From Salinivirgaceae bacterium (GTDB lineage Bacteria > Bacteroidota > Bacteroidia > Bacteroidales > SZUA-534), in assembly GCA_016342715.1 (NCBI GenBank), contig JAEINW010000015.1, positions 1 through 48,821 of the forward strand: DNA of 48,821 nt. Reading direction: 5' to 3'. The notes below the pieces were generated by a model, which was not told where the DNA came from, made no database searches, and saw nothing but the letters and a program-made list of their open reading frames with translations. A program made the position numbers and the translations under genes. Below, one piece after another: positions 26,177 through 36,629 of this stretch; position 1 is the stretch's first letter; each line of letters opens with the position of its first letter.

Positions 26177-28273
26177 TTATTTCAAATAAGTATCAAACCA
26201 TTCAAAAAACTCACGCTGCCAAATAATAGCATTTTGAGGCTGAGTAACAAAGTGTGTTTCCTCAGGGAAATATAATAAGCGCGAAGGAATGCCTCGTAAT
26301 TGCGCAGCATTAAATGCTTGCAACGATTCTGTATAAGGAATTCTAAAATCTTTTCCTCCGGTAACAATCATAATTGGTGTATCCCAATTTTGAACAAATT
26401 TATGAGGCGAATTTGCATAAGCTTTTTGTGCTACTTCGTTGTTTTTATCCCAATACATTCCACCTAAATCGTGATTTGGAAAGAATGTTTCTTCGGTAGC
26501 TGCAGCAAAGCTTTCTAGATTATACATGCCACAATGCGAAAGAAAAGCTTTGAAACGTTTCTCATGATTTCCTGCTAAAAAGAAAGTTGAATATCCTCCG
26601 TAACTTGCACCTACACAGCCCAGACGATTTTCATCGATATACGATTCCGTTTTTAGTTCATCAATAGCCGAAAGATAATCTTTAATGTTTTGGCCGTAAT
26701 AATCGGTAGATATTTGGGCATTCCATTCCTCACCAAAAGATGGTAATCCTCTGCGATTGGGAGCAACAACTATATAATCATTGGCAACCATCATTTGAAA
26801 ATTCCAACGATACGAAAAGAAATGGCTAACTGCAGATTGCGGGCCTCCTTGACAGTAAAGAAGTGCAGGATATTTTTTTGTTTCATCGAAATTTGGCGGA
26901 TAAATAACCCAAACCAACATATCTTTTCCATCGGTAGTTTTAACCCAGCGCTCAACAGATTTACCCATTTTAATATGATCGTAAATATTTTTATTGGTAA
27001 AGGTTAGTTGTTTTTCGGCTCCGGTATTAGCATCAACCACAAATAATTCAGTAGCCATTGAGTGCTTCATTTTTGAACCTACTATAACATCTCCAACTCT
27101 TGAAAAAGAAGAATAATTATGATGACCTTTGGTTAGTTGACTAAATGTTTTTGTTTCGATATCAACTTTATATAATTGATAGGTTGCATGAATGCCACTT
27201 ATAAAATAAATTGCTTTCCCATCATCACTCCAATTATAACTATGAGCATTCTGATCCCAAAGATTATTTATAATTTCCTTTTCACCTGTTTTCAAGTCAA
27301 TAACAACTAATCGTTCTTTATCCGATTCATACCCTGGCGTTTTCATGCTCATCCAGGCAATTTTATTTCCATCGGGAGAATATACCGGATATTTGTCGTA
27401 ACCTAAATTATCTTCGCTAATATTTTTGCTTTCTTTCGTTTCAATATTATATAAATAAATATCAGAATTTGTGCTTACAGCATATTCTCTTCCGTAAAGT
27501 TTTTTACAAGTATAGGCTATGGTTTTACCATCGGGACTCCAATTTATTTCCCCATCGTCGAAATATGGAGCTAAAGGTGCATCCCATTTTTCACCTTCCA
27601 TAATATCTTGTCCATCTTTAACTTTTCCATCTTTAACAGGAGAAATAAATATGTGACTAAATTTATAATCCGTCCAATCATTCCAATGACGATACATTAA
27701 ATCATCCATTTTCATAACATTTGCCTTAGGCATGTCAGGATATTTATCCAGAAGGGTTTGTTCTAGTTTTACATCTTTACCATAAAGCATGTTTTTTCCG
27801 TCGGGTGAAATTTTAAAAAAGTTTACGCCGCCTTCAATGTCGGAATATGGCTGGCGTTCCGATCCATCGATATTCATAACCCAAACCTGATAGTCGTCAT
27901 ATCGGTCTGACATGAAAGCAATTTGGTTACCATTGGGTGTCCAGGTTGGTGCCACATCAGAAAACCTATCTTCAGTCAATTTTAAAGGCTCTCCGCCTTC
28001 AACCGGCACAATAAATATATTCGAAGTCCTTTTTAAGGTTTTTGCATCGTAGCGCGAAACCGAATAAACCACATTTTTTCCATCGGGTGACAATTCGCCA
28101 CCTGACAAACGGCCAAATTTCCATAAAATTTCTGGAGTTAACTTTCCGCCAGCTATTTCACTATCGCTTAATTTTCCACTAAAATCTGAAAGCACTTCAG
28201 TTCCTGTTTCAGGAGCTGTACAACCGAAAAAAATTAAGGTTGTAAAAACAATTAGGTAAATAAGTTTTTTCAT
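26177..28273 (-). CDS. S9-family (DPP IV/acylaminoacyl-peptidase-like) peptidase lipoprotein
   Basis: The 698-residue protein has a lipoprotein signal (FFGCTAP). An N-terminal beta-propeller (about 45-420) is built of PD40/WD40-like units such as GGELSPDGKNVVYSV and EINWSPDGKTIAYTC. The C-terminal alpha/beta hydrolase domain shows Ser557 in GASYGGYS, Asp642 in GGKDFRIP and His674 in EETHFV. The family removes dipeptides or acyl-amino acids from peptides. It probably acts in the periplasm on imported peptides. It lies 11 bases after the TPR lipoprotein gene, so the two form an operon ended by a strong terminator. Confidence 0.93.
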   Translation of the reverse strand: MKKLIYLIVFTTLIFFGCTAPETGTEVLSDFSGKLSDSEIAGGKLTPEILWKFGRLSGGELSPDGKNVVYSVSRYDAKTLKRTSNIFIVPVEGGEPLKLTEDRFSDVAPTWTPNGNQIAFMSDRYDDYQVWVMNIDGSERQPYSDIEGGVNFFKISPDGKNMLYGKDVKLEQTLLDKYPDMPKANVMKMDDLMYRHWNDWTDYKFSHIFISPVKDGKVKDGQDIMEGEKWDAPLAPYFDDGEINWSPDGKTIAYTCKKLYGREYAVSTNSDIYLYNIETKESKNISEDNLGYDKYPVYSPDGNKIAWMSMKTPGYESDKERLVVIDLKTGEKEIINNLWDQNAHSYNWSDDGKAIYFISGIHATYQLYKVDIETKTFSQLTKGHHNYSSFSRVGDVIVGSKMKHSMATELFVVDANTGAEKQLTFTNKNIYDHIKMGKSVERWVKTTDGKDMLVWVIYPPNFDETKKYPALLYCQGGPQSAVSHFFSYRWNFQMMVANDYIVVAPNRRGLPSFGEEWNAQISTDYYGQNIKDYLSAIDELKTESYIDENRLGCVGASYGGYSTFFLAGNHEKRFKAFLSHCGMYNLESFAAATEETFFPNHDLGGMYWDKNNEVAQKAYANSPHKFVQNWDTPIMIVTGGKDFRIPYTESLQAFNAAQLRGIPSRLLYFPEETHFVTQPQNAIIWQREFFEWFDTYLK

Positions 28274-28284
28274 CTGTTTATTTT

Positions 28285-29301
28285 TTATTTTTTATCAAGT
28301 CGGTTTAATCCAATAATTGCAATTTCAAAATTTGGAACTAATTCTAATGCCTTTTTATAGGCTTTGCGAGCTTCGGTTTTATTTCCAAGTTTCTCAAGGC
28401 AAAATGCTTTATTGCAATAAGCATCGGGATATATATTACTAAACATAATACTGCTATCAAAATACGCTAAGGCATCTTTATAATTTGCGTAATATATCAT
28501 TTCAATATATCCTAAATTAAAATGCACAACTGGAAGATTATTACTTAGTTCATTCAACATTTGCTTATAAATAGCAATTGCCATTTCGGGCTTATCATTT
28601 TGTTGATAAAAGAAGGCTTTTCCATAAAATGCTTCGTAACTAGTCGGATCTAATGCCAATGCGTTGTTGTAATAATCAATAGCAATTGAATCAGGTCTTA
28701 AGGAATATAGCAGTCCTAATTGCATGTATGCATCGTAGTAATCCGGCTCTCTTTCAACAGCTATTTGCAAATTTTTCACCGCCTGTGCCGTATCACCAAG
28801 TTCTTTAAGCACAAGTGCTTTTGTAAAATATACAGGAGCAAAATATGGATCTATTTCCTTTGACTCATTTAAATATTTCATAGAATTTTTATAATCCTGA
28901 ATATAAAAATAAAGATTCCCTAGACGATATAAAATATTATTGTTGTTTGGAACCAATTTATTCCCTTTAAGTAAAATTCTATTGACCTCTTCAGATTTTC
29001 CCATTTGCAAATACAGATCGGCCAATTTTACGAAATAATCGGGATTTAAAGAATCCAGAGCATTTGCCAGTTGCAAATCACTTATGGCGGTCTCAATGTT
29101 GCCAAGTTTATAGTTTACGTTCGAACGTTCAGCATACAATACTGCATTTTTATGATTACTTTTTATTAACAGCGTGAGCGAATCCACTTTTAATGAATCG
29201 GAGAGTTCAATGGTTTTAATATTTTCATTACTACTCTTATTTGTAGTACATGAAATCACAAACAATAATACTCCTAAAAGTAAATAAACATATTTTTTCA
29301 T
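28285..29301 (-). CDS. TPR-repeat lipoprotein
   Basis: The 338-residue lipoprotein has lipobox VISC at Cys18, then a short linker and about eight tetratricopeptide repeats from residue 48 to the end. Typical units read AISDLQLANALDSLNPDYF, AVKNLQIAVEREPDYYDAY and ARKAYKKALELVPNFEIA. TPR proteins hold partners together. It is first in a two-gene operon with the S9 peptidase, so it may anchor or arrange that enzyme at the membrane, but this is inference from position. A CAAAGATA box (29323-29330, TATCTTTG on the minus strand) lies 21 bases before its ATG. Confidence 0.88.
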   Translation of the reverse strand: MKKYVYLLLGVLLFVISCTTNKSSNENIKTIELSDSLKVDSLTLLIKSNHKNAVLYAERSNVNYKLGNIETAISDLQLANALDSLNPDYFVKLADLYLQMGKSEEVNRILLKGNKLVPNNNNILYRLGNLYFYIQDYKNSMKYLNESKEIDPYFAPVYFTKALVLKELGDTAQAVKNLQIAVEREPDYYDAYMQLGLLYSLRPDSIAIDYYNNALALDPTSYEAFYGKAFFYQQNDKPEMAIAIYKQMLNELSNNLPVVHFNLGYIEMIYYANYKDALAYFDSSIMFSNIYPDAYCNKAFCLEKLGNKTEARKAYKKALELVPNFEIAIIGLNRLDKK

Positions 29302-29382
29302 TATCCTATTTTAAATTTTAATCAAAGATATTAATACTTAAAGTTTTTATTAAACAACATTTATGGTTTAAAAACAGCAAAT

Positions 29383-29581
29383 AGGGTGTCCAAAAGGGAT
29401 AGTACACTTTTTGAAAACTTACAATTTGAAAGTTAAATTTAAAATGGAACGCAGATGACGCAGATTTTGGCTGATTTTCACAGATCAAATCAGTGTTAAT
29501 CAGTTTTTTTCAGCGTTATCTGCGTTCTCTTCTTTCAATTTGAAAGTGTACAGACAAAGTTTTTCACTTTTTGGACACCCT
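29383..29581. repeat. 199-bp MITE-like palindromic element
   Basis: The element fills the gap between the TPR gene and recA. Perfect 13-bp terminal inverted repeats AGGGTGTCCAAAA (29383-29395) and TTTTGGACACCCT (29569-29581) bound it. Inside, GAACGCAGATGACGC pairs with GCGTTATCTGCGTTC near the other end with one mismatch, and the core CTGATT...AATCAG is again self-complementary. No target-site duplication is evident and it codes for nothing. Similar 'cgcagat/ctgatt' palindromes are, from memory, scattered between genes in Bacteroidota. The mobilising transposase is not in the window. Confidence 0.72.
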
Positions 29582-29602
29582 CTTCTATAATTAAGTATAT
29601 TT

Positions 29603-30619
29603 TTATGCCACAGGATGAGCTAAGGCATGAACAATTTTAGTTTCCAGCTCAAGAGATAATTCTGGATTGTCTATCAATAATTGACGAACAGCTTCACGAC
29701 CTTGTCCTAATTTGGTTTCGCCATAACTAAACCACGAGCCGGCTTTTTTAATAATATTATGCTCCACTCCTAAGTCAATAATTTCGCCGGTTTTTGAGAT
29801 TCCTTCTCCATAAATAATATCAAATTCAGCTTTTCGGAAAGGCGGTGCCATTTTATTTTTAACCACTTTCACACGAATACGGTTTCCAGTTATATCATCG
29901 CTATCTTTAATTTGTCCAATTCTACGGATATCAATACGTATTGAAGCATAAAACTTCAAGGCATTACCACCAGTGGTTGTTTCCGGATTGCCAAACATAA
30001 CACCAATCTTCTCACGAAGCTGATTAATAAAAACACAACAGGTATTTGTTTTATTAATATTAGAGGTAAGCTTACGAAGAGCTTGAGACATTAGTCGTGC
30101 TTGAAGACCCATTTTTGAATCTCCCATTTCGCCTTCAATCTCTGCTTTTGGAGTCAATGCAGCTACCGAGTCAATTACAATAATATCAACGGCTCCAGAA
30201 CGAATTAAGTGATCGGCTATTTCAAGTGCTTGCTCGCCGTTATCGGGTTGCGAAACCAGAAGATTGTCTAAATCAACACCCAACTTTTCAGCATAGAATC
30301 TATCAAAAGCATGTTCAGCATCAATAAATGCAGCAATTCCGCCCAATTTCTGAGCTTCAGCAATAGCATGTATTGCTAAGGTGGTTTTACCCGATGATTC
30401 GGGTCCATAAATTTCAATAATCCTTCCTTTTGCAAAACCTCCTACTCCAAGAGCTAAATCAACACCCAGCGATCCTGAACTAATTACCGAAACATCAACA
30501 ACAGGTTGATCACCCATTTTCATTATTGCACCCTTACCAAAATTTTTCTCAATTTTATCCATGGTAAGCTGTAAGGCTTTTAACTTCTCTGTATTAATTT
30601 CCTTTTTAACTTTTGTCAT
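29603..30619 (-). CDS. recA: Recombinase A
   Basis: The 338-residue strand-exchange ATPase is nearly identical in layout to all RecA proteins: N-terminal helix with [16 protein letters not shown], Walker [10 protein letters not shown] (about 73-81), Walker [21 protein letters not shown], loop 2 with [22 protein letters not shown], and a short C-terminal region. It also promotes LexA-type cleavage during the SOS response. No LexA-type box can be named with confidence in the upstream 170 bases. It is a single gene, divergent from the phosphatase gene. Confidence 0.99.
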   Translation of the reverse strand: MTKVKKEINTEKLKALQLTMDKIEKNFGKGAIMKMGDQPVVDVSVISSGSLGVDLALGVGGFAKGRIIEIYGPESSGKTTLAIHAIAEAQKLGGIAAFIDAEHAFDRFYAEKLGVDLDNLLVSQPDNGEQALEIADHLIRSGAVDIIVIDSVAALTPKAEIEGEMGDSKMGLQARLMSQALRKLTSNINKTNTCCVFINQLREKIGVMFGNPETTTGGNALKFYASIRIDIRRIGQIKDSDDITGNRIRVKVVKNKMAPPFRKAEFDIIYGEGISKTGEIIDLGVEHNIIKKAGSWFSYGETKLGQGREAVRQLLIDNPELSLELETKIVHALAHPVA

Positions 30620-30795
30620 AAAATCAGGCAGTTATAATAATTATATTTATTTTTTCATCAAGCTGTAAATATAAATAAATTGAAGCACAAAAAAATTTTT
30701 TATAGCCTCTATTTATACACATTTCATTTAACATTATCCATTTTGGAATATGGTAATTTTAACCTATTTTAGTAAAAATCTTAAACCCCATAAGC

Positions 30796-32925
30796 TTGAG
30801 AATACAACTAACAACTATATTTTCTTTTTTCATATTTTTGGTCTTCACCCCAGATTCATTTGCTCTGAGAAAGTCAAATTTAGCAGAAAAGGGTGTATTA
30901 GATTTATCGGAAATTAATCGGGCTGATTTTAAATCGGCATCCTTAAACGGACAATGGATTTTTTTCCCTGACACACTTATTCCTCCTGATGGAATTAACA
31001 ATGCCTTAAAGAATTTGCCCTACAAATATATTAATGTTCCATCGAATAGAAAAGAAACTGAAAACACATTGTACGGAACTTATTTTTTATTATTAAAATT
31101 AAATGAAAAAACACAAAAACTCACCATACAAAGCCTTACCATTTATTCGGCAGCAAGTATTTTTGTAAATCAAAAATTAGTTGGTAACATTGGAAAACCA
31201 TCGCAATCAATTGAAACAACCGAACCAGGCTTAATTTTACATTCCAATTATTTTTACTCTCAAAAAAGAAATCAAATTGTTATACACTATTCAAATTTTT
31301 ATAGAGAAAAACACGGATTAGCAAACAATGTAACACTTGTAACTCCCAAACAAAGAGTTAAACAAGCCGCTGTAACAATAATAAAGTTTGGAATTATTAT
31401 TGGCACTATTTTGTTTATTATTTTTAGTCAAATAAATTACTTCATAATACAACGAGGAAACTACACTTCATTTTATTTTGGAATAGCCTCTATAATGATT
31501 GCTACTTATATTATTTTCATGAGCATATATCATCTTGGAGCACTATTTCCTGATTTCACTCCAAATTTTTTCATTTCTCTTAAAGTGTGGAGAATTTCCT
31601 ATTATATGACCTTATGTTTCTTTGCCTTATTCATCCATAGTTTATTCCCATCAATTTACCACAAATTTTTTCTATATCTATTTGTTGGCGTCTCAATAAT
31701 TTCTTTAATTATAGTGATCTCAGCTCCTCTTAATATATCCAGCATCAACCTTAATTACTTTATGTTATTCACGCTATTTTTTGGCATACATGGAGTAATA
31801 ACGAGTATTATTGGAAAGATTAGAGGAATTGAAGATTCTGGGCTTTTCCTCCTTGGTTTTGGATTTTTCTTAGCCACTGTAATAAACGACATACTACATA
31901 ACTTACTAATTATTAAATCGGTAAACTTACTTGATGTTGGAATTTTTGGTATGATGCTTACGCAGGCACAAATTATTAACCTAAAACTATCAAGGTCATT
32001 AAATAAAAGCGAAAAATTATCGAGCCATTTACAATATGTAAATGCTAATTTAGAAGGCTTGGTTCATAAAAGAACTGAAGAAATTGAAGAACAAAAATCA
32101 GAAATTGAAGCACAACGTGATTTTGCAATATCGCAAAACAAATTAATTAGCAAACAGAAAAAAACCATTACCGACAGTATTAATTATGCACTTGAAATTC
32201 AGAAAGCAGTTTTACCTGACGAAGATGTGTTGCGCCAATATTTTGATGACAGTTTTATTTTATTTAAACCTAAGGATTATGTAAGTGGTGATTTTTATTG
32301 GATTCGCCATTTTCATATTGATGGAACACCCTACTTACTATTTTGTGCTGCAGATTGTACCGGGCATGGAGTACCTGGAGCCCTACTAAGTATGCTAGGA
32401 ATGAGCTTGCTTGGTGAAATAATGGGGCACAATGAAGTACATACGGCAGCCGACGTGTTGGAATTGCTTCGAACAAAATTTAAACAAACAATTTGTACCG
32501 ACCACCGACGCGAAAATTCTTCTGATGGAATGCATATCTCTTTATGTTTAATTAATAAAACAACAAATGAGATGCAGTACTCCGGAGCCTTTCAAGCTTT
32601 ATACTATATTCGGAAAAACGAATTGCGCAAAATTAAAGGAACATACTCTATTATTGGGAATTACATGCAAGACATTCCTTTTGAAAACCATGTCATTCAA
32701 CTCAAAAAAGGAGACCGATTGTATCTTTTTACAGATGGCTTTGCCGATCAAATGTCGGAAACCGGTCAAGGACGCTTTATGCAAAAAAGATTGGTTAACT
32801 TATTATGGTCGTTCGAGAATGAGACTTTTGAAAACCAGCGAAACACCTTAAATCATGAATTTGAAACCTGGAAAGGTGATTTTGAACAAATTGATGATGT
32901 TTTAGTTATGGGAATAAAAGTTTAA
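30796..32925 (+). CDS. 7TM-type SpoIIE/PP2C phosphatase receptor
   Basis: The 709-residue protein has a signal peptide (1-23), a jelly-roll-like periplasmic region (about 40-185), seven hydrophobic segments (195-400), a coiled coil (405-460) and a SpoIIE-type PP2C domain (475-709). Phosphatase metal sites are seen as DYVSGDFYW, CAADCTGHGVPGALLSM and LFTDGFADQ. The arrangement matches 7TMR-DISM receptors joined to SpoIIE phosphatases, which usually act on a phosphorylated anti-sigma antagonist; no such partner lies next to it. The start is a TTG at 30796. It is the only standard start giving the signal peptide, with no in-frame ATG nearby. Confidence 0.85.
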   Translation: MRIQLTTIFSFFIFLVFTPDSFALRKSNLAEKGVLDLSEINRADFKSASLNGQWIFFPDTLIPPDGINNALKNLPYKYINVPSNRKETENTLYGTYFLLLKLNEKTQKLTIQSLTIYSAASIFVNQKLVGNIGKPSQSIETTEPGLILHSNYFYSQKRNQIVIHYSNFYREKHGLANNVTLVTPKQRVKQAAVTIIKFGIIIGTILFIIFSQINYFIIQRGNYTSFYFGIASIMIATYIIFMSIYHLGALFPDFTPNFFISLKVWRISYYMTLCFFALFIHSLFPSIYHKFFLYLFVGVSIISLIIVISAPLNISSINLNYFMLFTLFFGIHGVITSIIGKIRGIEDSGLFLLGFGFFLATVINDILHNLLIIKSVNLLDVGIFGMMLTQAQIINLKLSRSLNKSEKLSSHLQYVNANLEGLVHKRTEEIEEQKSEIEAQRDFAISQNKLISKQKKTITDSINYALEIQKAVLPDEDVLRQYFDDSFILFKPKDYVSGDFYWIRHFHIDGTPYLLFCAADCTGHGVPGALLSMLGMSLLGEIMGHNEVHTAADVLELLRTKFKQTICTDHRRENSSDGMHISLCLINKTTNEMQYSGAFQALYYIRKNELRKIKGTYSIIGNYMQDIPFENHVIQLKKGDRLYLFTDGFADQMSETGQGRFMQKRLVNLLWSFENETFENQRNTLNHEFETWKGDFEQIDDVLVMGIKV

Positions 32926-32976
32926 ATCTATTTGCTTAAAGCTTTCTTATTATCTTCATCTGGAAAATATCACTTC

Positions 32977-33462
32977 TTATAAAACCTCTTTTGTAATTAC
33001 CAAAATAACTTCATTTATCTTTTCATTTGGAACAGATACCGATAAATTGTATTGTTTGATTTTCCATTCATTATTCTTGAATACCAAAACTCCTGTACCT
33101 CGGCAAACTCCCATCCAGGTTTCCAATCTTTCGTTAAACCAAGCCGCTTTCATATCATCTGAAAAGTAAATATTTCTATCATAGGGTTTAAAATCCCAGG
33201 CTTTTCCTTTTCTGAAATATGGCATAGCAAATTCTACAAATTCTTGTTTTGTCCAAACTTCTTCTGTTGCTGTGCCAATATAAATTCCATCAGTATCTAT
33301 AAAATCAAAAAATGATGAATCGGCTTTGCAGGCCATTTGGTGCCAATTATTAAGTTTTGAGTTAATAATTGCGGTTAAATCATTTAAACTAATCTTTTGA
33401 GAATTGTGTACACATGATAAAACTAAAAAAGTATTAGCAATTATAATAGCGAGCTTTCTCAT
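32977..33462 (-). CDS. SnoaL/DUF4440-like lipoprotein
   Basis: About 161 residues with the lipobox LVLSC at Cys17. The mature part looks like an NTF2/SnoaL fold used in 'calcium/calmodulin kinase II association' and DUF4440-like proteins (WTKQEFVEFAMPYFRKGKAW, VLVFKNNEWKIKQYNLSV). Such folds bind small ligands; no catalytic set can be named. I chose the ATG at 33462, since the longer version would add 21 basic residues before the lipoprotein signal and run up to the terminator of the TonB receptor gene. Confidence 0.7.
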   Translation of the reverse strand: MRKLAIIIANTFLVLSCVHNSQKISLNDLTAIINSKLNNWHQMACKADSSFFDFIDTDGIYIGTATEEVWTKQEFVEFAMPYFRKGKAWDFKPYDRNIYFSDDMKAAWFNERLETWMGVCRGTGVLVFKNNEWKIKQYNLSVSVPNEKINEVILVITKEVL

Positions 33463-33522
33463 TTTGCATAAGTATTTGTTGTGCTTTTTATAAGGTTTTT
33501 TTATGTAAAAGTAATATTTGTA

Positions 33523-33565
33523 CAAAAAAAAGGCTTGTTTTTAGCATTTAAAAACAAGCCTTTTA
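33523..33565 (-). terminator. Terminator after the TonB receptor gene
   Basis: A perfect 13-bp stem (33531-33543 with 33549-33561) and five-base loop is followed, on the minus strand, by eight T. It separates the receptor from the SnoaL-like lipoprotein gene. Confidence 0.88.
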
Positions 33566-33598
33566 ATGCATCCACCTTATTTTATTAACTTTTCATAT

Positions 33599-35935
33599 TT
33601 ATTTGAATGTGTATTTTATTCCAGCCATTACATTCATACCTGGTTGTAATACTCTGGCTGTATACTTAACCCCATCTGCAGATCTAGATCCCGGATTGTA
33701 ATATTCAGTATTAAAGACATTGTCAATTTTTAAATTCCAATCCAAACCCTCAATAAAACCAAATGTGTTTAACACATTTATATTTAATCCAATAATACCA
33801 TAACCATCAATTTGTTTTTGAATAGGACTTATTGTTTCGTCACCCTGCCAATTGATGGTTTTTTTAGCAGCTACATAATTAATTTTAGGATATAGGGTTA
33901 TTTTATCTTTATATCTATAAAGAACACCTAAATTTACTTTTAATGGTGCCATATCACCTATTTCATTATCATCTGCATCAATATTGAATGCGCCAGAAAT
34001 ATTACCATTAACCGATATACCACTCATTATCTGTGTATTAAACGACAGTTCATAACCTGAAATTTTTATATTTCCATCAGTTCTATTTTCAAAATGTTCA
34101 CCAACTGTAAATCCATAATATGGATTATCTACAGTATTGTCCACAGCTACAATATAATTTGAAACAATATTTTGATAATAGGCTCCCGAAAGAATAAGTT
34201 TTTCACCTACTTTTACTGTAGTACCAAATTCTACAGCCTTTAATTTTTCGGGTTCTAAAGCAATTGAACCATGGGGTCTGGCTGATCCATCTGTAGCATA
34301 TTTATGCCAATCATCAGCATCTTGAAAAGCTTCGGCATATTGTGCCCTGAGTATTACACTTTTATTTAATCGGTAAACAGCGGAAATTCTTGGTGTAAAA
34401 ATTTTATATCCAATAAGTTGCTCGTCTTTTTGATCTTCATACCTGCCACCCATAGTTATACCTAATCCCTCCATTGGCTTTACTACAAATTGCCCATATC
34501 CTGCAATGTTCTTTTTAATATGCCGTGGTGAAGCCTGAATATCCTCAAATCTGTTCGCATATTCATAATCTTCTTGCGTATTGGTGAAGGTGTATTTGAA
34601 CCCACCAATAAAGTCCAACCAATCTGTAATTTTATAATCAATTTGCTCTTCAAATGCTATGTCCCATGTTTGTAATCTATAATGAAATAAATTAGCTAAT
34701 ACGTAAGTAGAACTATCATTATCTAAGATCACCCCTCTGGGTATTAATTGGAAGGTTGTTGGATCAGTAGGATCAATTAATTGAGTATGATCATAATCAT
34801 AGGCTTCTGTCGGATAATCAGGGTGATTCTGAAGCGAATCATGAAGTGGAGCAGAATAATATTTAAAATCTGCTTCTTTAGAATCAAGAATTTTATGCAC
34901 TCTATACGAAACTGAAGAAGACAGCTTTATCTTATCATTTATTTCTTTATTATGTAAAAGCATATATCCTTGATTTTGTTCAAACCACTCAGTCCATCTA
35001 CCTGAGCGCTTAAAAGGATTGTAAAAATAGGCCTCCATCTCTCTTTTTGTCCAGTTCAATGCAGTAAATGTTAAATTTCCAAATTTTACATTGGCATGCA
35101 AACCATAGTTTTCTGCAGGTAAATTTTCATTAAAAGCAGTTTCAGTCAATTTTCCGTCAAGCATAAACTGCATTTTATTTTTATCAAACTCATAATCAGC
35201 AGCATTGTTGCGTATATCCAAATAGCTTTGAGAAAAATTAGCATCTCTTCCATCAATTGCATCAAATTCATCCCACTGATGTAAATCGTCCTGCGAAAAA
35301 TACTTAGCGGTAACATTATACGATATGTTTTCATTTACATCTTTACCTGTTGCAAATTCAATGTTTTTTCGTCCATAACTACCTGCTGTGGTTACAAGGT
35401 TAACATCACCAACCTCATCGCCTTTTTTGCTTATTACATTAATAATACCTGAAAAAGCATTGGTTCCGTATAGAGCCGATGCAGGTCCATATAACACCTC
35501 TATTTGCTTTATTTGAGATACCGGATATTGTCTTGATATCCATGTGGTTTGCTTCCATATATCATTTTCTAAAATTCCATCAAACATTAATATAAATCGA
35601 TCGGAATTGTCTGATCGATACCCTCTCATAAAAATAGTAGAATAATTTACACCATAATTTTTATTAAAATCGAATCCAGGTAAATCATGTAAAATCTCTT
35701 CCAAATGATGGTAGCCTCTATCTTTGATCATTTGGTCGGTAATAACCACCATAGTTGCAGGGGCTTCAGATAACGACTGTGAGGTTTTTGAAGCTGTAGT
35801 AATCCTTATATTCATCAGCTCTTCTAATGACAATTCTACAGTAAATTGGTCATCTAAAACAGAATCAGCAACTTGTCCAAATCCTACAAATAGACAGCCC
35901 AATACAAAAACAGTTAACAAAAGTTTCCTTTTCAT
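33599..35935 (-). CDS. TonB-dependent outer-membrane receptor
   Basis: The 778-residue receptor has a signal peptide (1-20), then SLEELMNIRITTASK typical of colicin I receptor-like Bacteroidota proteins. The plug domain spans about 50-165 (APATMVVITDQMI, VEVLYGPASALYG-type IEVLYGPASALYGTNAFSG). The rest is a 22-strand barrel ending in aromatic KYTFK. It takes up a ligand such as a metal complex, cobalamin or siderophore with energy from TonB. The neighbours do not reveal the ligand; no SusD gene follows, so glycan uptake of the SusC type is unlikely. Confidence 0.93.
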   Translation of the reverse strand: MKRKLLLTVFVLGCLFVGFGQVADSVLDDQFTVELSLEELMNIRITTASKTSQSLSEAPATMVVITDQMIKDRGYHHLEEILHDLPGFDFNKNYGVNYSTIFMRGYRSDNSDRFILMFDGILENDIWKQTTWISRQYPVSQIKQIEVLYGPASALYGTNAFSGIINVISKKGDEVGDVNLVTTAGSYGRKNIEFATGKDVNENISYNVTAKYFSQDDLHQWDEFDAIDGRDANFSQSYLDIRNNAADYEFDKNKMQFMLDGKLTETAFNENLPAENYGLHANVKFGNLTFTALNWTKREMEAYFYNPFKRSGRWTEWFEQNQGYMLLHNKEINDKIKLSSSVSYRVHKILDSKEADFKYYSAPLHDSLQNHPDYPTEAYDYDHTQLIDPTDPTTFQLIPRGVILDNDSSTYVLANLFHYRLQTWDIAFEEQIDYKITDWLDFIGGFKYTFTNTQEDYEYANRFEDIQASPRHIKKNIAGYGQFVVKPMEGLGITMGGRYEDQKDEQLIGYKIFTPRISAVYRLNKSVILRAQYAEAFQDADDWHKYATDGSARPHGSIALEPEKLKAVEFGTTVKVGEKLILSGAYYQNIVSNYIVAVDNTVDNPYYGFTVGEHFENRTDGNIKISGYELSFNTQIMSGISVNGNISGAFNIDADDNEIGDMAPLKVNLGVLYRYKDKITLYPKINYVAAKKTINWQGDETISPIQKQIDGYGIIGLNINVLNTFGFIEGLDWNLKIDNVFNTEYYNPGSRSADGVKYTARVLQPGMNVMAGIKYTFK

Positions 35936-36528
35936 ACATTTAATTTTTAACTAAAAAAACCATCCTTAATGTAAATTCGCTTTCCCAAACGATTGCACTT
36001 TACTTCACTCTTAGGATATTAAATAAAAATTACGGCATTTATTATTATAAAACAAATAAATTATACCATTCTTATACCCATTGATTTATTCAACGAAACA
36101 ATAATTACAGGTGATTTATAATCACTTAGTTAGCAATACTCTAGCTAAAAGAAGATATAATCTTAGATACTCAAACATTACTATGAAATATATGACAAGC
36201 TCCACAATATTAATCTCATTTTAATAAGCAATCTATATACGATTTATAGATGATGAATTTCCAGTAAGCAATCAATGTATAATTATTATTGATATCTAAA
36301 CGTGCAATCTCAAAAAGAATGTTGAACTTTTCAAACTTACTGGGTAAAACCTTTTAAACGAACGTGAAATAGCTTGTGAATTGGCTCTACTAGCTCTTGG
36401 TGTTATGCGTCACAACATTAACACCTACTATGTGTTTTATGCGTTAATCTGAACAAAATAGGAAATATTTAAAGCAATAAATTTCATAGCTCTATACTTT
36501 GATATTTGCAGCTAGTAATATGCCTATA

Positions 36529-36570
36529 AAACAAAAGATTCAATGGTAATATGCATTAAATCTTTTGTTT
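36529..36570. repeat. Perfect 12-bp inverted repeat upstream of the fibre gene
   Basis: AAACAAAAGATT (36529-36540) and AATCTTTTGTTT (36559-36570) are exact complements with an 18-base loop. The hairpin lies 104 bases before the ATG at 36675. There is no following T-run, so it is not a typical terminator. Confidence 0.7.
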
Positions 36571-36621
36571 ATTCTTCATTAACGAATTCACATTTGATTA
36601 TTATTTTTCCTCAGTATTCAT

Positions 36622-36629
36622 TAAATTTG
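36622..36629 (+). promoter_or_regulatory. Possible -7 box (TAAATTTG) of the fibre gene
   Basis: The octamer fits TAnnTTTG and lies 45 bases before the ATG. A TTTG at 36593-36596 is 25 bases upstream, slightly farther than the usual 19-21. Confidence 0.4.

Noticed and set aside
36399-36445. Possible integron attC site because of GTGTTATGCGT
   Set aside because: The paired core sites of attC are not present, the arms are too short, and there is no integrase or cassette series.
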